Shown here: positions 38,295-46,562 of the stretch, in pieces
How the letters are laid out: the number at the start of each line of letters is the position of its first letter
Position numbering within the stretch: position 1 is the stretch's first letter
NCBI GenBank assembly: GCA_029263315.1
Contig: JAJCXR010000043.1
Span: 22,062 to 86,061 of the forward strand
Length of the DNA stretch: 64,000 nt
DNA from: Acidobacteriota bacterium
Lineage (GTDB): Bacteria > Acidobacteriota > Thermoanaerobaculia > Multivoradales > J023
Reading direction: 5' to 3'
The notes under the pieces: generated by a model
What the model was told of the DNA's origin: nothing
Databases searched by the model: none
The model's input: only the letters and a program-made list of their open reading frames with translations
Made by a program: the position numbers and the translations under genes

Positions 38295-39905
38295 CTACGA
38301 ACCCTCCATCCTCCGCGCCAACACCTGCGAAAGCTCGCTGAAGGTGACGCCCATACGCTCCGCCATGGCGGTGGCCATGGAGGAGGTGGCGACGCCGGGG
38401 ACGAACTGGTAGGTGGAGCGCTGGTCGGGCCCCATCTCGACCTGCACGAAGTCGAGGTTGTCGATCGGCGGCTCTGCTTCGAGCTGCTGGGCGTAGTCGA
38501 GAAAATGGGTGGAGATGAAGGCGACGGGAGTCAGCGGGCTGAGCAGCTTCAGCACCATGGAGAAAACTTCCGTCGCCTCGGACGGATTGGTGCCGGAGCA
38601 CAGCTCGTCGAGTATCACCATGGACGGCGGTTGCATGGCGTCGAACATGGTGCGGATGCGCTCCAGCTCACGGCCCAGGCGTCCCTCGGCGTGCTCGACG
38701 GCCTCGTGCTCGATCAACGAGACGAACATGCCTTGCAACACCGATAGCCGGGCTTGCTGGGCGCAGGTGAAAAGCCCCCCTTGGGCCAGCAGCTGGCACA
38801 GGCCGACGGCCTGTAAGAAACGGGTCTTGCCGCCGGAGTTGGGGCCGGTCAATAGGGTGATGCCATCGTCCTTGGAGGCCTGAAAACGACATGGCACCGG
38901 CGGTCGCCCATGGCTGAGCAGCAGAGGATTGAACAGCCCGTCCAAGGCAAGGCCGCCCTCGCCGGTCTCGAAGCTCGCCAGACAGAGGCTCAGACCTGCC
39001 GCCTCGGCCCGTTGCTTGAAGCTCAAGTTGGTGAGGTAGAGCTCGAGATGGCTGAGCATCTGCAGCAGGTGGCTGAACGACGGGCCCAACTGTTCGAACA
39101 CGGCATTGACCAAACGCCCGACGATGTCTTCGTCGCGCAGCCGCACGCCATAGGAAAACAGATAGCGGAGCTTGTCCCAGCGTTGCGCCCAGCCCGAGCG
39201 AAAGAAGCGGTTGCCGTCGTTGGCCTGAAGGCGGTTCAGCTTTAGATTCCGCAAACGACCGCTGGCCCCGACCTGCAAATCGACGTTGAGGGTAACCCGG
39301 TGGTCGGTGTAGTCCACCAACGCCGCCATCACCCGGTAATCCTCGCTCTCCTGGATGCGCCGCCCGACATCGTACAACCGTCGCAGGCCCGAGTTGGCCT
39401 CGGCGAAATGGTGCACCATGTCGTCAATGGCACCTTTGGCCAGACGAAAAAGATCGACACGGAAGGCCTCGATGTCCAGACGGGCCTGGCGCCCCGGCAC
39501 CTTGAACATGTTCATCAGGTCGTAGAGGGTGGTGTACAGGGTCTCGGCGGCCGATCGCAGGTCGGCGTTCTGCGTCAGCTCCCGGCAGATGGCCTGTCGG
39601 AACTGTATTTCGGCCAAGTCCACCGGCGGTGCCGACAGGGTACGCACCAGGAAAGCGCGGTTGACGGCGTACTGCTTGCCGCCGATGCTCAAACGGCAAA
39701 CCTCCTGCACCAGCTCTTCGACAAATAGATCCCGGGCGAAAAAGTCCGCCTGCCAAGGTGAGGTTTCTCGGCTCGACGCCAGGGCCCGCTCGATCGCCAG
39801 GTCGGTGTCTCGACCCCCGAAGGCCAGACCCAGCAGCTCGCTGAGGATGCGGGTATCCGCCGTCTCGCGGGCATCGAGATGCAGTAAATCAGGAATCGGA
39901 ATCAT
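38295..39905 (-). CDS. MutS-family ATPase lacking mismatch-recognition domains
   Basis: 536 residues. The C-terminal ATPase is complete: Walker A GPNSGGKT (residues 354-361), Walker B MVILDELCSGTNPSEA with the adjacent His-containing FISTHFLD, and the dimer-contact segment after it. The N-terminal 350 residues are a MutS lever/core-like helical domain, but the mismatch-binding domain I with its Phe-x-Glu motif is absent, as is a C-terminal Smr nuclease. Such stand-alone MutS-like ATPases occur in several phyla and their role is unknown. The ATG at 39905 has GGAG six bases upstream. It converges on the DUF1318 gene. Confidence 0.88.
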   Translation of the reverse strand: MIPIPDLLHLDARETADTRILSELLGLAFGGRDTDLAIERALASSRETSPWQADFFARDLFVEELVQEVCRLSIGGKQYAVNRAFLVRTLSAPPVDLAEIQFRQAICRELTQNADLRSAAETLYTTLYDLMNMFKVPGRQARLDIEAFRVDLFRLAKGAIDDMVHHFAEANSGLRRLYDVGRRIQESEDYRVMAALVDYTDHRVTLNVDLQVGASGRLRNLKLNRLQANDGNRFFRSGWAQRWDKLRYLFSYGVRLRDEDIVGRLVNAVFEQLGPSFSHLLQMLSHLELYLTNLSFKQRAEAAGLSLCLASFETGEGGLALDGLFNPLLLSHGRPPVPCRFQASKDDGITLLTGPNSGGKTRFLQAVGLCQLLAQGGLFTCAQQARLSVLQGMFVSLIEHEAVEHAEGRLGRELERIRTMFDAMQPPSMVILDELCSGTNPSEATEVFSMVLKLLSPLTPVAFISTHFLDYAQQLEAEPPIDNLDFVQVEMGPDQRSTYQFVPGVATSSMATAMAERMGVTFSELSQVLARRMEGS

Positions 39906-39973
39906 CGCTGCTCCTTCGCATGCCCTTAGGGTCCGCGTCAAAATAACTTCCGCATTCGGGGGCAATTGCATCA

Positions 39974-40040
39974 CCTCTCGCGGCGTTGCGCTCGCTGCGA
40001 CGTACCACCAGTACGTCTCCCTCGCACGCCTGGCGAGAGG
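39974..40040. repeat. Long nested inverted repeat (cruciform-type head of the intergenic repeat)
   Basis: CCTCTCGC (39974-39981) pairs with GCGAGAGG (40033-40040), and inside it GACGTAC (39999-40005) pairs with GTACGTC (40011-40017) around a five-base loop. It merges into repeat copy B. The layout resembles REP-like palindromic intergenic elements of high-GC genomes. Confidence 0.8.
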
Positions 40041-40088
40041 CGCGCCCTAGCCCCCTCGATGCTGGGAACTTATTTCCTTGCGGACCCT
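40027..40088 (+). repeat. Intergenic repeat, copy B (62 bp; first copy at 2352)
   Basis: 59 of 62 positions match 2352-2413. This copy is preceded by the complete hairpin head; copy A has only the last few bases of it. Confidence 0.85.
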
Positions 40089-40220
40089 TACATTAGACCC
40101 ACCCGCAAGCTTTTGGGTTCCATCGGGGATGTCACCAAGAGCCATGAGAAGTGGCGGCTGGCAACCGAGGCTTTCGCCAGCCAACGACTTGCACCACAAG
40201 TAGCTACGGCAATCGAAGAA

Positions 40221-41450
40221 TCAGGGTTTCTCACCCACCAGCGCGAAGTCACGGCAGCCGAAGAGGAGATCGTCGAGCATGTCGCGCAAACGATTGACCT
40301 CATCGGCCATCGGCCGCTGCGCTTCGGGCACCTTCTGGAGGTCGATCTCCGGCAGCCGTTCGTCGTCCGGGAAGGGGTGCAAATCGAGCCGATGCACGGG
40401 CTCGAAGCCGGCGCTGCGGAAGGATACCTCGAGGCTGGCGGGGTGCACCGGACGCACGTGGGTGGGATCGATCCAGAAGTTACGCGACGCCATCATCAAC
40501 GACAAGGGGCTCGGCGTCTCGAGGATCAACGCACCGCCGGGGGCCAGAGCGCGCCAGGCGAGCCGCACCAGGCGCTCGACGGCGGTGGCGGGCAAATGCT
40601 CGATCACGTGGTACGACACGACGGCCCCCAAGGAGCCCGCTTCGACCCCCTGCAAGTGCTCGAAGAGGTCCGCCTCCTCGGCCCGCAGTCCCTTGTCGCG
40701 GCAGCGGGCCACCATCTCGGCGCTGGCATCGATGCCCCGGGCTTCGAGGCCATGGGCGGTGAAGACGGCCAGCGACTCGCCGCGGCCGCATCCCAGGTCG
40801 AGGATCTCGCCGCGACCTTCGAGGTAGGGCAAGTAGGCGGCGAGGCGTCCGGCGATCTCGTCCTCACTGCCGCGGTAGCGAGCTTCGAGGTCGAGGTAAC
40901 CTTGCTGACGCTGGACCTCCGCCAAGGGTTTGGGAGGGTTCGACTCGCTGGCGGCGATGAAGGCCCCCAGGCGATGCCACAGCTCCCGGCTGTCGCGGCG
41001 GTAGCGGTCCAACTTTTGATCGACCAAGGCGAAGAGGGCGTCGTTGTGGGCCATGACCTCCGCTAGGCCGTCGCGGGTGCGGCGGTCGAGCTCGGCCAAG
41101 GTCTCGGCGTGGCTGGCGAGGGTTTGCTCGGTTTTGGCGCGGCGGGTTTCGAGGAGCTCCAGCAGGATGAGATTGAACACCCGCTGACGCTCCCAGAGAT
41201 CGTTGACCGGAGTCTTGACGAAGGGTCTCAGCAGGCGCTTGCCAAAACGCAAGAAGCGGCCCAAGAGGCCGCCATGATGACCTTGGGCAGGGAACCTATG
41301 GTCCCCCGCCCAAAGCCACTCCCAATGGGAGATGTCGCGGGTGGGTTCGCCGAGAAAGGCGTCGATGGAAGGCGCAGCCGCAGGCCGAGGTTGCTCGGCG
41401 ACGGATGCCGCGGAGAGGTCTTCCGGCGGCTGGCCTGGATCGTCTTTCAA
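40221..41450 (-). CDS. Class I SAM-dependent methyltransferase
   Basis: 409 residues. After a Pro/Ala-rich start comes a region with LLRPFVKTPVNDLWERQRVF and a coiled stretch (LASHAETLAELDRRTRDGLA). A methyltransferase domain follows (about 200-360): SAM-binding ILDLGCGRGESLAVF, GIDASAEMVARC, SYHVIEHLP and LAPGGALILETPSP, then WIDPTHVRPVHP. The arrangement resembles methyltransferases in glycan-modification loci, such as capping of O-antigen chains, but the substrate is unknown. An in-frame TAA lies just upstream, so the TTG at 41450 is the first possible start; no ribosome site supports it and a downstream start is possible. It follows rplI by 36 bp. Confidence 0.85.
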   Translation of the reverse strand: MKDDPGQPPEDLSAASVAEQPRPAAAPSIDAFLGEPTRDISHWEWLWAGDHRFPAQGHHGGLLGRFLRFGKRLLRPFVKTPVNDLWERQRVFNLILLELLETRRAKTEQTLASHAETLAELDRRTRDGLAEVMAHNDALFALVDQKLDRYRRDSRELWHRLGAFIAASESNPPKPLAEVQRQQGYLDLEARYRGSEDEIAGRLAAYLPYLEGRGEILDLGCGRGESLAVFTAHGLEARGIDASAEMVARCRDKGLRAEEADLFEHLQGVEAGSLGAVVSYHVIEHLPATAVERLVRLAWRALAPGGALILETPSPLSLMMASRNFWIDPTHVRPVHPASLEVSFRSAGFEPVHRLDLHPFPDDERLPEIDLQKVPEAQRPMADEVNRLRDMLDDLLFGCRDFALVGEKP

Positions 41451-41486
41451 GGTGGTTGAGCCCGTCCGCTCGCGGTCGCTCTCGCC

Positions 41487-41939
41487 TTAGTTGGCGGAAA
41501 CGACCGAGACGGTGACTTCAGCCGTCACCTCAGGATGGAGATCGATGCTCACCGTGTGGTCACCGAGGCTCTTGAGAGCCACCGGACCACCGAGATCGAT
41601 ACGCCGACGATCGACGGTCACCCCCTTGGAGGCCAAGAGCTCGGCCACGTCGGAGGTGGTCACCGAGCCGTAGAGCGTGTCGCGATCGCCGACCCGCTTC
41701 GCCACCGTGACCGTCATGCCAGCCAACTCTTCGGCCGTCGCCCGAGCGGCGTTGACCTCCTGAGAATGGCGGGCATCGATCTTCTTCCGCTGCTGATCGA
41801 AAAACGCCCGGTTGCCCTTCGAGGCAAGCAAAGCGATGCCCTGCGGAATCAGATAGTTGCGAGCGTAGCCGGGCTTCACCTTCACGACCTCACCGCGATG
41901 GCCGAGGTTGCGCATGTCCTGGAGAAGAATGATTTCCAT
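41487..41939 (-). CDS. rplI: 50S ribosomal protein L9
   Basis: 150 residues, normal length. MEIILLQDMRNLGHRGEVVK VKPGYARNYLIP is the conserved L9 N-domain; it is followed by the long connecting helix and a C-terminal domain beginning TLYGSVTTSDVAE. It binds 23S rRNA domain V of the large subunit. The ATG has GGGGAGG upstream. Last gene of the rpsF-rpsR-rplI operon. Confidence 0.97.
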   Translation of the reverse strand: MEIILLQDMRNLGHRGEVVKVKPGYARNYLIPQGIALLASKGNRAFFDQQRKKIDARHSQEVNAARATAEELAGMTVTVAKRVGDRDTLYGSVTTSDVAELLASKGVTVDRRRIDLGGPVALKSLGDHTVSIDLHPEVTAEVTVSVVSAN

Positions 41940-41954
41940 GATCCGTTCCTCCCC

Positions 41955-42185
41955 TTAGTCGGCCGTGTACGGGATGAGCGCCAGATGACGCGCCCGCTGG
42001 ATGGCCTTGCGCAGCATTCGCTGGTGTCGGGCCGAAGTACCGGAGATCCGCCGCGGCAAGATCTTGGCGCGTTCGAGGATGTAAGACTGCAAGAGCTTGA
42101 TGTCCTTGTAGTCGATGTACTCGATGCCCTCGGCGGTGAACTTGCACACCTTACGGCGACGATAGAAAACTTTCTTACGTGCCAT
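41955..42185 (-). CDS. rpsR: 30S ribosomal protein S18
   Basis: 76 residues. [32 protein letters not shown] and [20 protein letters not shown] are typical S18. It forms a dimer with S6 on the 30S platform. One cysteine is kept at the start. It lies between rpsF (2-bp gap) and rplI with strong ribosome sites. The single-strand binding protein gene often found between rpsF and rpsR is absent. Confidence 0.97.
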   Translation of the reverse strand: MARKKVFYRRRKVCKFTAEGIEYIDYKDIKLLQSYILERAKILPRRISGTSARHQRMLRKAIQRARHLALIPYTAD

Positions 42186-42187
42186 GG

Positions 42188-42715
42188 TTATTCCCCTCCC
42201 TCTTTAGCATCGTCGGTCGATGCGGCCGGCGCGTCCTCAGAGGTTGCTTCGGTGGTCTCGGCAGGAGCCTCAGCCTTCTCGGTCTTGGCGGGTGCCGCCT
42301 CGGCCTTCTCGGTCTGGGCAGACGTCTCAGCGGGCTGCGACGTCTCCTCGGCCCCTTCCTCTTCCTTGACGTCACCGGGTTGCTCCGGCTTCACCTTGCC
42401 CTTGCGGTAGGCGCGCTTCAGATCCTGATCGGTGCGCACCACGAGGTGACGAAGGATCTTTTCCTCTTGCATCATCAAACGCTCGATATCTGACCACGAC
42501 ACGGCGTCGTCAGACGAGACGTAAATGAAGAAGTAGCGTCCTTCGCTGTACTTCCTGATCGGATAGGCGAGCTTGCGCTTGCCCCAATGATCGACGTAAG
42601 TGACTGTCGCACCGGCATCGGTGATCAGCCCCTTGAACTTGTCGCAGAGTGCCTGCGCTTCATCCTCGGGCACACGTGGCTCGAGAATAAAGCCCAGCTC
42701 GTAGGAACGAGTCAT
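42188..42715 (-). CDS. rpsF: 30S ribosomal protein S6 with long acidic C-terminal tail
   Basis: 175 residues. Residues 1-95 are standard S6 ([67 protein letters not shown]). The remaining 75 are a low-complexity Glu/Ala/Thr tail with repeated EKAEAPA. E. coli S6 also has a short acidic tail, modified by glutamylation; this one is much longer. The ATG at 42715 has GGAGG eight bases upstream and was chosen over 42739. First gene of the rpsF-rpsR-rplI operon. Confidence 0.96.
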   Translation of the reverse strand: MTRSYELGFILEPRVPEDEAQALCDKFKGLITDAGATVTYVDHWGKRKLAYPIRKYSEGRYFFIYVSSDDAVSWSDIERLMMQEEKILRHLVVRTDQDLKRAYRKGKVKPEQPGDVKEEEGAEETSQPAETSAQTEKAEAAPAKTEKAEAPAETTEATSEDAPAASTDDAKEGGE

Positions 42716-42736
42716 AGGCGAACCTCCCTTCGGCCT

Positions 42737-42757
42737 CATTCGGTCCCGCTGCGAACG
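42737..42757 (-). promoter_or_regulatory. Small hairpin in the rpsF leader (possible S6:S18 site)
   Basis: On the minus strand CGTTCG and CGAATG pair (one G-U) around a nine-base loop, about 22 bp before the rpsF start. In many bacteria the S6:S18 complex binds a structured rpsF leader. The match to that known motif was judged only by eye and is weak. Confidence 0.25.
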
Positions 42758-42802
42758 GAACAGAGAGGTGTTGTTGTGGGCTCCGGATGAACATCCGAAG
42801 CA

Positions 42803-42825
42803 GCCCCGGAGCCGGGCTCCGGGGC
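42803..42825 (-). terminator. Perfect GC-rich hairpin between hppA and rpsF
   Basis: GCCCCGGAGCC and GGCTCCGGGGC are perfect 11-base complements. With the neighbouring CGGATG/CATCCG pair (42784-42797) it separates hppA from the rpsF operon. No T-tract follows. Confidence 0.5.
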
Positions 42826-42843
42826 AAAGTCTCGGTATTGTAC

Positions 42844-42868
42844 GGCCTTGCCCGAAAAACGCAAGGCC
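42844..42868 (-). terminator. Hairpin 8 bp after the hppA stop
   Basis: GGCCTTG and CAAGGCC (7 bp, plus one inner C-G) enclose an A-rich loop immediately downstream of hppA. No T-tract follows on the minus strand. Confidence 0.5.
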
Positions 42869-42876
42869 TCGTCAAC

Positions 42877-44937
42877 TCAAAGCAGGGGCGCGATGACCAA
42901 CGCCACCACCGACATCAACTTGATGAGGATGTTGATGCTGGGGCCGGAAGTGTCCTTGAAGGGATCGCCCACCGTGTCGCCGACCACCGCCGCCTTGTGG
43001 GCCGGGGAGCCCTTGCCACCGTGGTGCCCGGTCTCGATGTACTTCTTGGCATTGTCCCAAGCACCGCCGGCGTTGGACTGGAAGATGGCCATCATGACAC
43101 CGGAGGCGGTGACGCCAGCCAGCAGGCCACCCAGGGCTTCGGCGCCGAAGGCGAAACCAACGGCCACCGGCACAAAGATCGCCAAGAGACCGGGGGCCCG
43201 CATCTCTTTGAGGGCCGCCGCAGTGGAGATATCGACGCACTTGGCGTACTCCGCCTCCGCCTTGCCTTCCATCAGACCCGGGATTTCACGGAACTGGCGA
43301 CGTACCTCCTCGATCATGTCGCGGGCCGCACGGCCCACCGCCTGCATGGCCATGGCCGAAAACAACATCGGCAACATGGCGCCGATGAACAGGCCACCCA
43401 TCACCATCGGTTGGGACACATCGATGCTCTCCAAACCGACGGTGGTGCGGAAAGCGGCAAACAGGCCGAGGGCGGTAAGTGCCGCCGAGCCGATGGCAAA
43501 ACCCTTGCCGATGGCGGCCGTCGTATTGCCCACGGCGTCGAGCTGATCGGTGCGCTGCCGCACTTCCTTGCCCAAGTGAGACATCTCGGCGATGCCGCCA
43601 GCGTTGTCGGCGATCGGACCGTAGGCGTCGACGGCCAGCTGAATGCCGGTGGTCGACAACATGCCGAGGGCGGCGATGGCGATGCCGTAGAGGCCCGCTT
43701 GATCGTAGGCCACCAGGGTGGCGGCCACCAGGACGATGGTCGGCAGGGCGGTGGAGCGCATGCCCAAAGCGAGACCGGCGATGATGTTGGTCGCTTCACC
43801 GGTTTCGCTCTCGCGGGCGATGCTCCGGGCCGGGCCCCTCGCCTCAGAGGTGTAGTACTCGGTGATCATGCCGATGGCGACACCGCCCACCAGGCCGCCG
43901 AGGGTGGCCCAGAAAACGCCCATGGCGTTGAACTCGACGCCTTGCAGGACATAGGTGCCGGGCAACAGCCCCTTGCAGATCAAGAACGTCGCCACCAGCA
44001 TGGCGACGGCGGCACCGATGGTACCGGCGTGCAAAGCGTGCGACGGATTGCCACCCTCCTTGGTGCGCACCAAGAGGGTGCCACCCAAAGAGACGAGGAT
44101 GCCGACGGCGGCCAAGACCAAAGGCAAGATCACCAAGGGCGGCAGATCATTTCCGGTGGCGCCGGTGCTGGCGGCGGCGCCGAGCACCAGGGCACCGATG
44201 ATGGCACCGACGTAGGACTCGAAGAGGTCGGCGCCCATGCCGGCCACATCGCCGACGTTGTCGCCGACGTTGTCGGCGATGGTGGCGGGGTTGCGCGGGT
44301 CATCCTCGGGGATACCGGCCTCCACCTTGCCCACCAGATCGGCACCCACATCGGCGGCCTTGGTGTAGATACCTCCACCGACGCGGGCGAAGAGGGCGAT
44401 CGAGCTGGCTCCGAACGAGAAACCGGTGATCACGTTGATCACCTTGGCGAGGTCTCCCTCGAACATGCCGAGATAGAGCAGCATCAAAGACGACAGGCCG
44501 ACGACCCCGAGGCCGACGACGCAGAAGCCCATCACGGCCCCCCCCGAGAAGGCCACCTTGAGGGCCTCGTTGAGGCTGGTCCGAGCGGCGGCGGCGGTGC
44601 GCACATTGGCGGCGGTGGCCACCCGCATGCCGAAGAAGCCCGCCAGGGCGGAGCAACCGGCACCGACGATCACCGACAGGCCGATCATCATCGAGCTACC
44701 TTCTTGCCCAGCGTTGGCCCAGGCCAAGAGGGCCGCCACCACCACCACAAAGATGGCGAGGACGCGGTACTCGCGGCTCAAGAAGGCCATGGCCCCATCC
44801 CGGATGTATCCGGCGATTTTTTTCATCGTGGCATCGCCCATGTCTTGTTTGTTGATCCAATTGCTGCGCACAAACGCATAGATCAACGCCAAGGCACCGG
44901 CAACGGGAACGGCGTACAACAAATTCTGACTACTCAC
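42877..44937 (-). CDS. hppA: Membrane-bound proton- (or sodium-) translocating pyrophosphatase
   Basis: 686 residues with about 16 membrane helices. The enzyme hydrolyses PPi and pumps cations outward. All signature segments are present: [56 protein letters not shown] (here [17 protein letters not shown]) and [38 protein letters not shown] carries Ala where potassium-independent enzymes have Lys, so this is predicted to be potassium-dependent. Proton versus sodium transport cannot be settled by eye. The GTG at 44937 has GGAG eight bases upstream, better than the GTG at 44943. It interrupts the usual pth-rpsF neighbourhood. Confidence 0.96.
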   Translation of the reverse strand: MSSQNLLYAVPVAGALALIYAFVRSNWINKQDMGDATMKKIAGYIRDGAMAFLSREYRVLAIFVVVVAALLAWANAGQEGSSMMIGLSVIVGAGCSALAGFFGMRVATAANVRTAAAARTSLNEALKVAFSGGAVMGFCVVGLGVVGLSSLMLLYLGMFEGDLAKVINVITGFSFGASSIALFARVGGGIYTKAADVGADLVGKVEAGIPEDDPRNPATIADNVGDNVGDVAGMGADLFESYVGAIIGALVLGAAASTGATGNDLPPLVILPLVLAAVGILVSLGGTLLVRTKEGGNPSHALHAGTIGAAVAMLVATFLICKGLLPGTYVLQGVEFNAMGVFWATLGGLVGGVAIGMITEYYTSEARGPARSIARESETGEATNIIAGLALGMRSTALPTIVLVAATLVAYDQAGLYGIAIAALGMLSTTGIQLAVDAYGPIADNAGGIAEMSHLGKEVRQRTDQLDAVGNTTAAIGKGFAIGSAALTALGLFAAFRTTVGLESIDVSQPMVMGGLFIGAMLPMLFSAMAMQAVGRAARDMIEEVRRQFREIPGLMEGKAEAEYAKCVDISTAAALKEMRAPGLLAIFVPVAVGFAFGAEALGGLLAGVTASGVMMAIFQSNAGGAWDNAKKYIETGHHGGKGSPAHKAAVVGDTVGDPFKDTSGPSINILIKLMSVVALVIAPLL

Positions 44938-45028
44938 AGTCACGTCTCCTCTTCTCGAAAGCTTTCAAGCGAACCTCTCCATGCAGCGCCCGAGCGCTCT
45001 TCATGGGTCGAGATCCGACGACGACATC

Positions 45029-45056
45029 TCTGACTAAAAATCTCTTCTGACAAAAC
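45029..45056. repeat. 17-bp spaced double motif upstream of hppA
   Basis: TCTGACTAAAA at 45029 and TCTGACAAAA at 45046 are 17 bp apart. The sequence resembles the 16-bp array upstream of the ACP gene (27106-27183). Confidence 0.5.
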
Positions 45057-45132
45057 TCTGTCGCTCTACCGCTCGGCATGGCTGCCCGATGCCCGATGCG
45101 ACGATGGGCGCCCCGGTGTGGTTAGCGGAGGC

Positions 45133-45795
45133 TCAGCCGTCCTCGGTCCCGACGGCCGGCCCGTTGAAGCGCTGCATCGCCGGTTCGACACCCTCTAAGG
45201 CCCACACTTCGCAAGCCTCGGCGGCCCTCGCCACCATGGCGGTTACCGCCCCTTGCTCGGCATCCTCAAACGGCTCCAAGACAAAACGCACCAACGCCTC
45301 CCCGCCTTCGGGTGGACCCTCGCCGGCGGCCACGCCGAGACGCAACCGCGGCACTTGATCGCTGCCCAAATTCTCGAGCACCGATTCCATGCCGCGATGT
45401 CCTGCCGGGCTACCTTTGGGCCGCAGGCGCAAATGTCCCAAGGGCAAATGCACTTCGTCGTAGACGATGAGGAGCTCGCCGGGCTCGAATGCAAACCGTT
45501 CGCGTAGGCAGCGGGTGGCGAAACCGCTGCGGTTCATGAAGGTCTGGGGCGCCACCAGGGCGACCTGCTCATCCCAGCCCCAATGGACATTGCAGTCCCG
45601 ACGGTCGAGCCGGATGCCACGGCGCTCAGCCAGTAGCTCGATCACCGCAAAACCGACGTTGTGCCGCGTCCCGTCATAGCGGGCCCCGGGGTTGCCGAGG
45701 CCAACGATGAGACGCCGGGGCGGGCGTAGCGACAGGTCTTGCGGCGACAGGTCCTGCAACGACAGGTCTTGCGGCGACAGGTCTTGCAACGACAT
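45133..45795 (-). CDS. pth: Peptidyl-tRNA hydrolase with repeat-bearing N-terminal extension
   Basis: 220 residues from the ATG at 45795. The core is normal Pth: LIVGLGNPGARYDGTRHNVG, VALVAPQTFMNRSG, LLIVYDEVHLPLGHLRLR and GSPAGHRGMESVLENLGSDQ, with the catalytic His in RHNVG and Asp in YDEVHLP. It frees peptides from stalled tRNAs. Before the core lie about 28 extra residues made of repeated SLQDLSPQDL, from a 15-bp DNA repeat. Other possible starts are GTG 45813 and TTG 45837 (overlapping the rplY stop); none has a strong ribosome site. The gene follows rplY as in many bacteria. Confidence 0.94.
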   Translation of the reverse strand: MSLQDLSPQDLSLQDLSPQDLSLRPPRRLIVGLGNPGARYDGTRHNVGFAVIELLAERRGIRLDRRDCNVHWGWDEQVALVAPQTFMNRSGFATRCLRERFAFEPGELLIVYDEVHLPLGHLRLRPKGSPAGHRGMESVLENLGSDQVPRLRLGVAAGEGPPEGGEALVRFVLEPFEDAEQGAVTAMVARAAEACEVWALEGVEPAMQRFNGPAVGTEDG

Positions 45796-45805
45796 ATCTT
45801 CAGGA
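45731..45805. repeat. 15-bp tandem repeat, 5 copies, at the 5' end of pth
   Basis: Units of the type GACAGGTCTTGCGGC start at 45731, 45746, 45761, 45776 and (degenerate) 45791. The array covers the pth start region and encodes the LQDLS/PQDLS repeats ahead of the enzyme core. Confidence 0.92.
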
Positions 45806-45833
45806 ACACTCACCTCGTCACGCAACGGCTCGA

Positions 45834-46481
45834 TCAACCGTCGGCTTCGTCCACCAACTCCGGCTGCTCCGTCTGGGCGGTGAGCAAGTCCTCGTCTTCG
45901 ACCTCCTCGACCACCTCACGCGCCTTGCTGACCACGGAGACGATGACTCGGCTCTCGTCATCGTGCAGGACGACGCCCTCGGGAAGCTCCAACGAGCCCA
46001 CCTCGAGATGCTGTCCGACGTGCAGATCGGTGACATCGACCTCGAGATGGCCGGGGATGTTATCCGGCTTACACTCGACTTCCACCTCGCGGGTGACGAA
46101 GTCCATGATGCCATCCTCGTTTTTGACGCCGTAGGCCAGTCCATGGATCTCGATGCCGACCGAAATCCGCACCGTTTCGTCCATGTTGATGCGCTGGAAA
46201 TCGATGTGGATCATCTTGCCGTTCATCGGATCCGCATCCAACTGCTTGATCATGGTGTGGCGGCTCTGCTTGGTGCCGGCCATCTTGAGCAGGAATACAG
46301 GATTGTCGCCGTCGGTCTTGCGCAGCAAATCCTGGATACGGCGGGTCTCCACCTGAATGGGCACCGAATCCTTGCCCTGGCCATAGACAACGGCCGGCAC
46401 GAGACCGGAGGCCCGCAGGCGGCGGTTGGCGTTCTTTCCGAATTCTTCGCGTTTCGTGACTTCGATGGTCATTTCACTCAT
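45834..46481 (-). CDS. rplY: 50S ribosomal protein L25/general stress protein Ctc
   Basis: 215 residues, the long (CTC/TL5) form. The N-terminal L25 domain has KREEFGKNANRRLRASGLVP AVVYG and binds 5S rRNA; the C-terminal beta domain has EVECKPDNIPGHLEVDVTDL and an acidic tail (EVVEEVEDEDLLTAQTEQPE). GAGG lies seven bases before the ATG. Located between prs and pth, the classic order prs-ctc-pth. Confidence 0.96.
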   Translation of the reverse strand: MSEMTIEVTKREEFGKNANRRLRASGLVPAVVYGQGKDSVPIQVETRRIQDLLRKTDGDNPVFLLKMAGTKQSRHTMIKQLDADPMNGKMIHIDFQRINMDETVRISVGIEIHGLAYGVKNEDGIMDFVTREVEVECKPDNIPGHLEVDVTDLHVGQHLEVGSLELPEGVVLHDDESRVIVSVVSKAREVVEEVEDEDLLTAQTEQPELVDEADG

Positions 46482-46562
46482 GACAAAACCTCACTGGGAC
46501 AACCCCACGGATTGAAATAGCCCACAACTGGCAACCCCTGGCACTGATCGCGCATCGCGATG

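Larger units (their letters stand above)
39906..40220. other. Intergenic region with the hairpin-headed repeat
   Basis: 315 bp between the MutS-like gene start and the end of the methyltransferase gene, both minus. It holds the hairpin element at 39974-40040 and repeat copy B at 40027-40088. The remainder (40089-40220) shows no gene. Confidence 0.7.

Noticed and set aside
42787..45033. 748-codon plus-strand frame
   Set aside because: Antisense of hppA; His/Gly/Asp-rich translation without domains.
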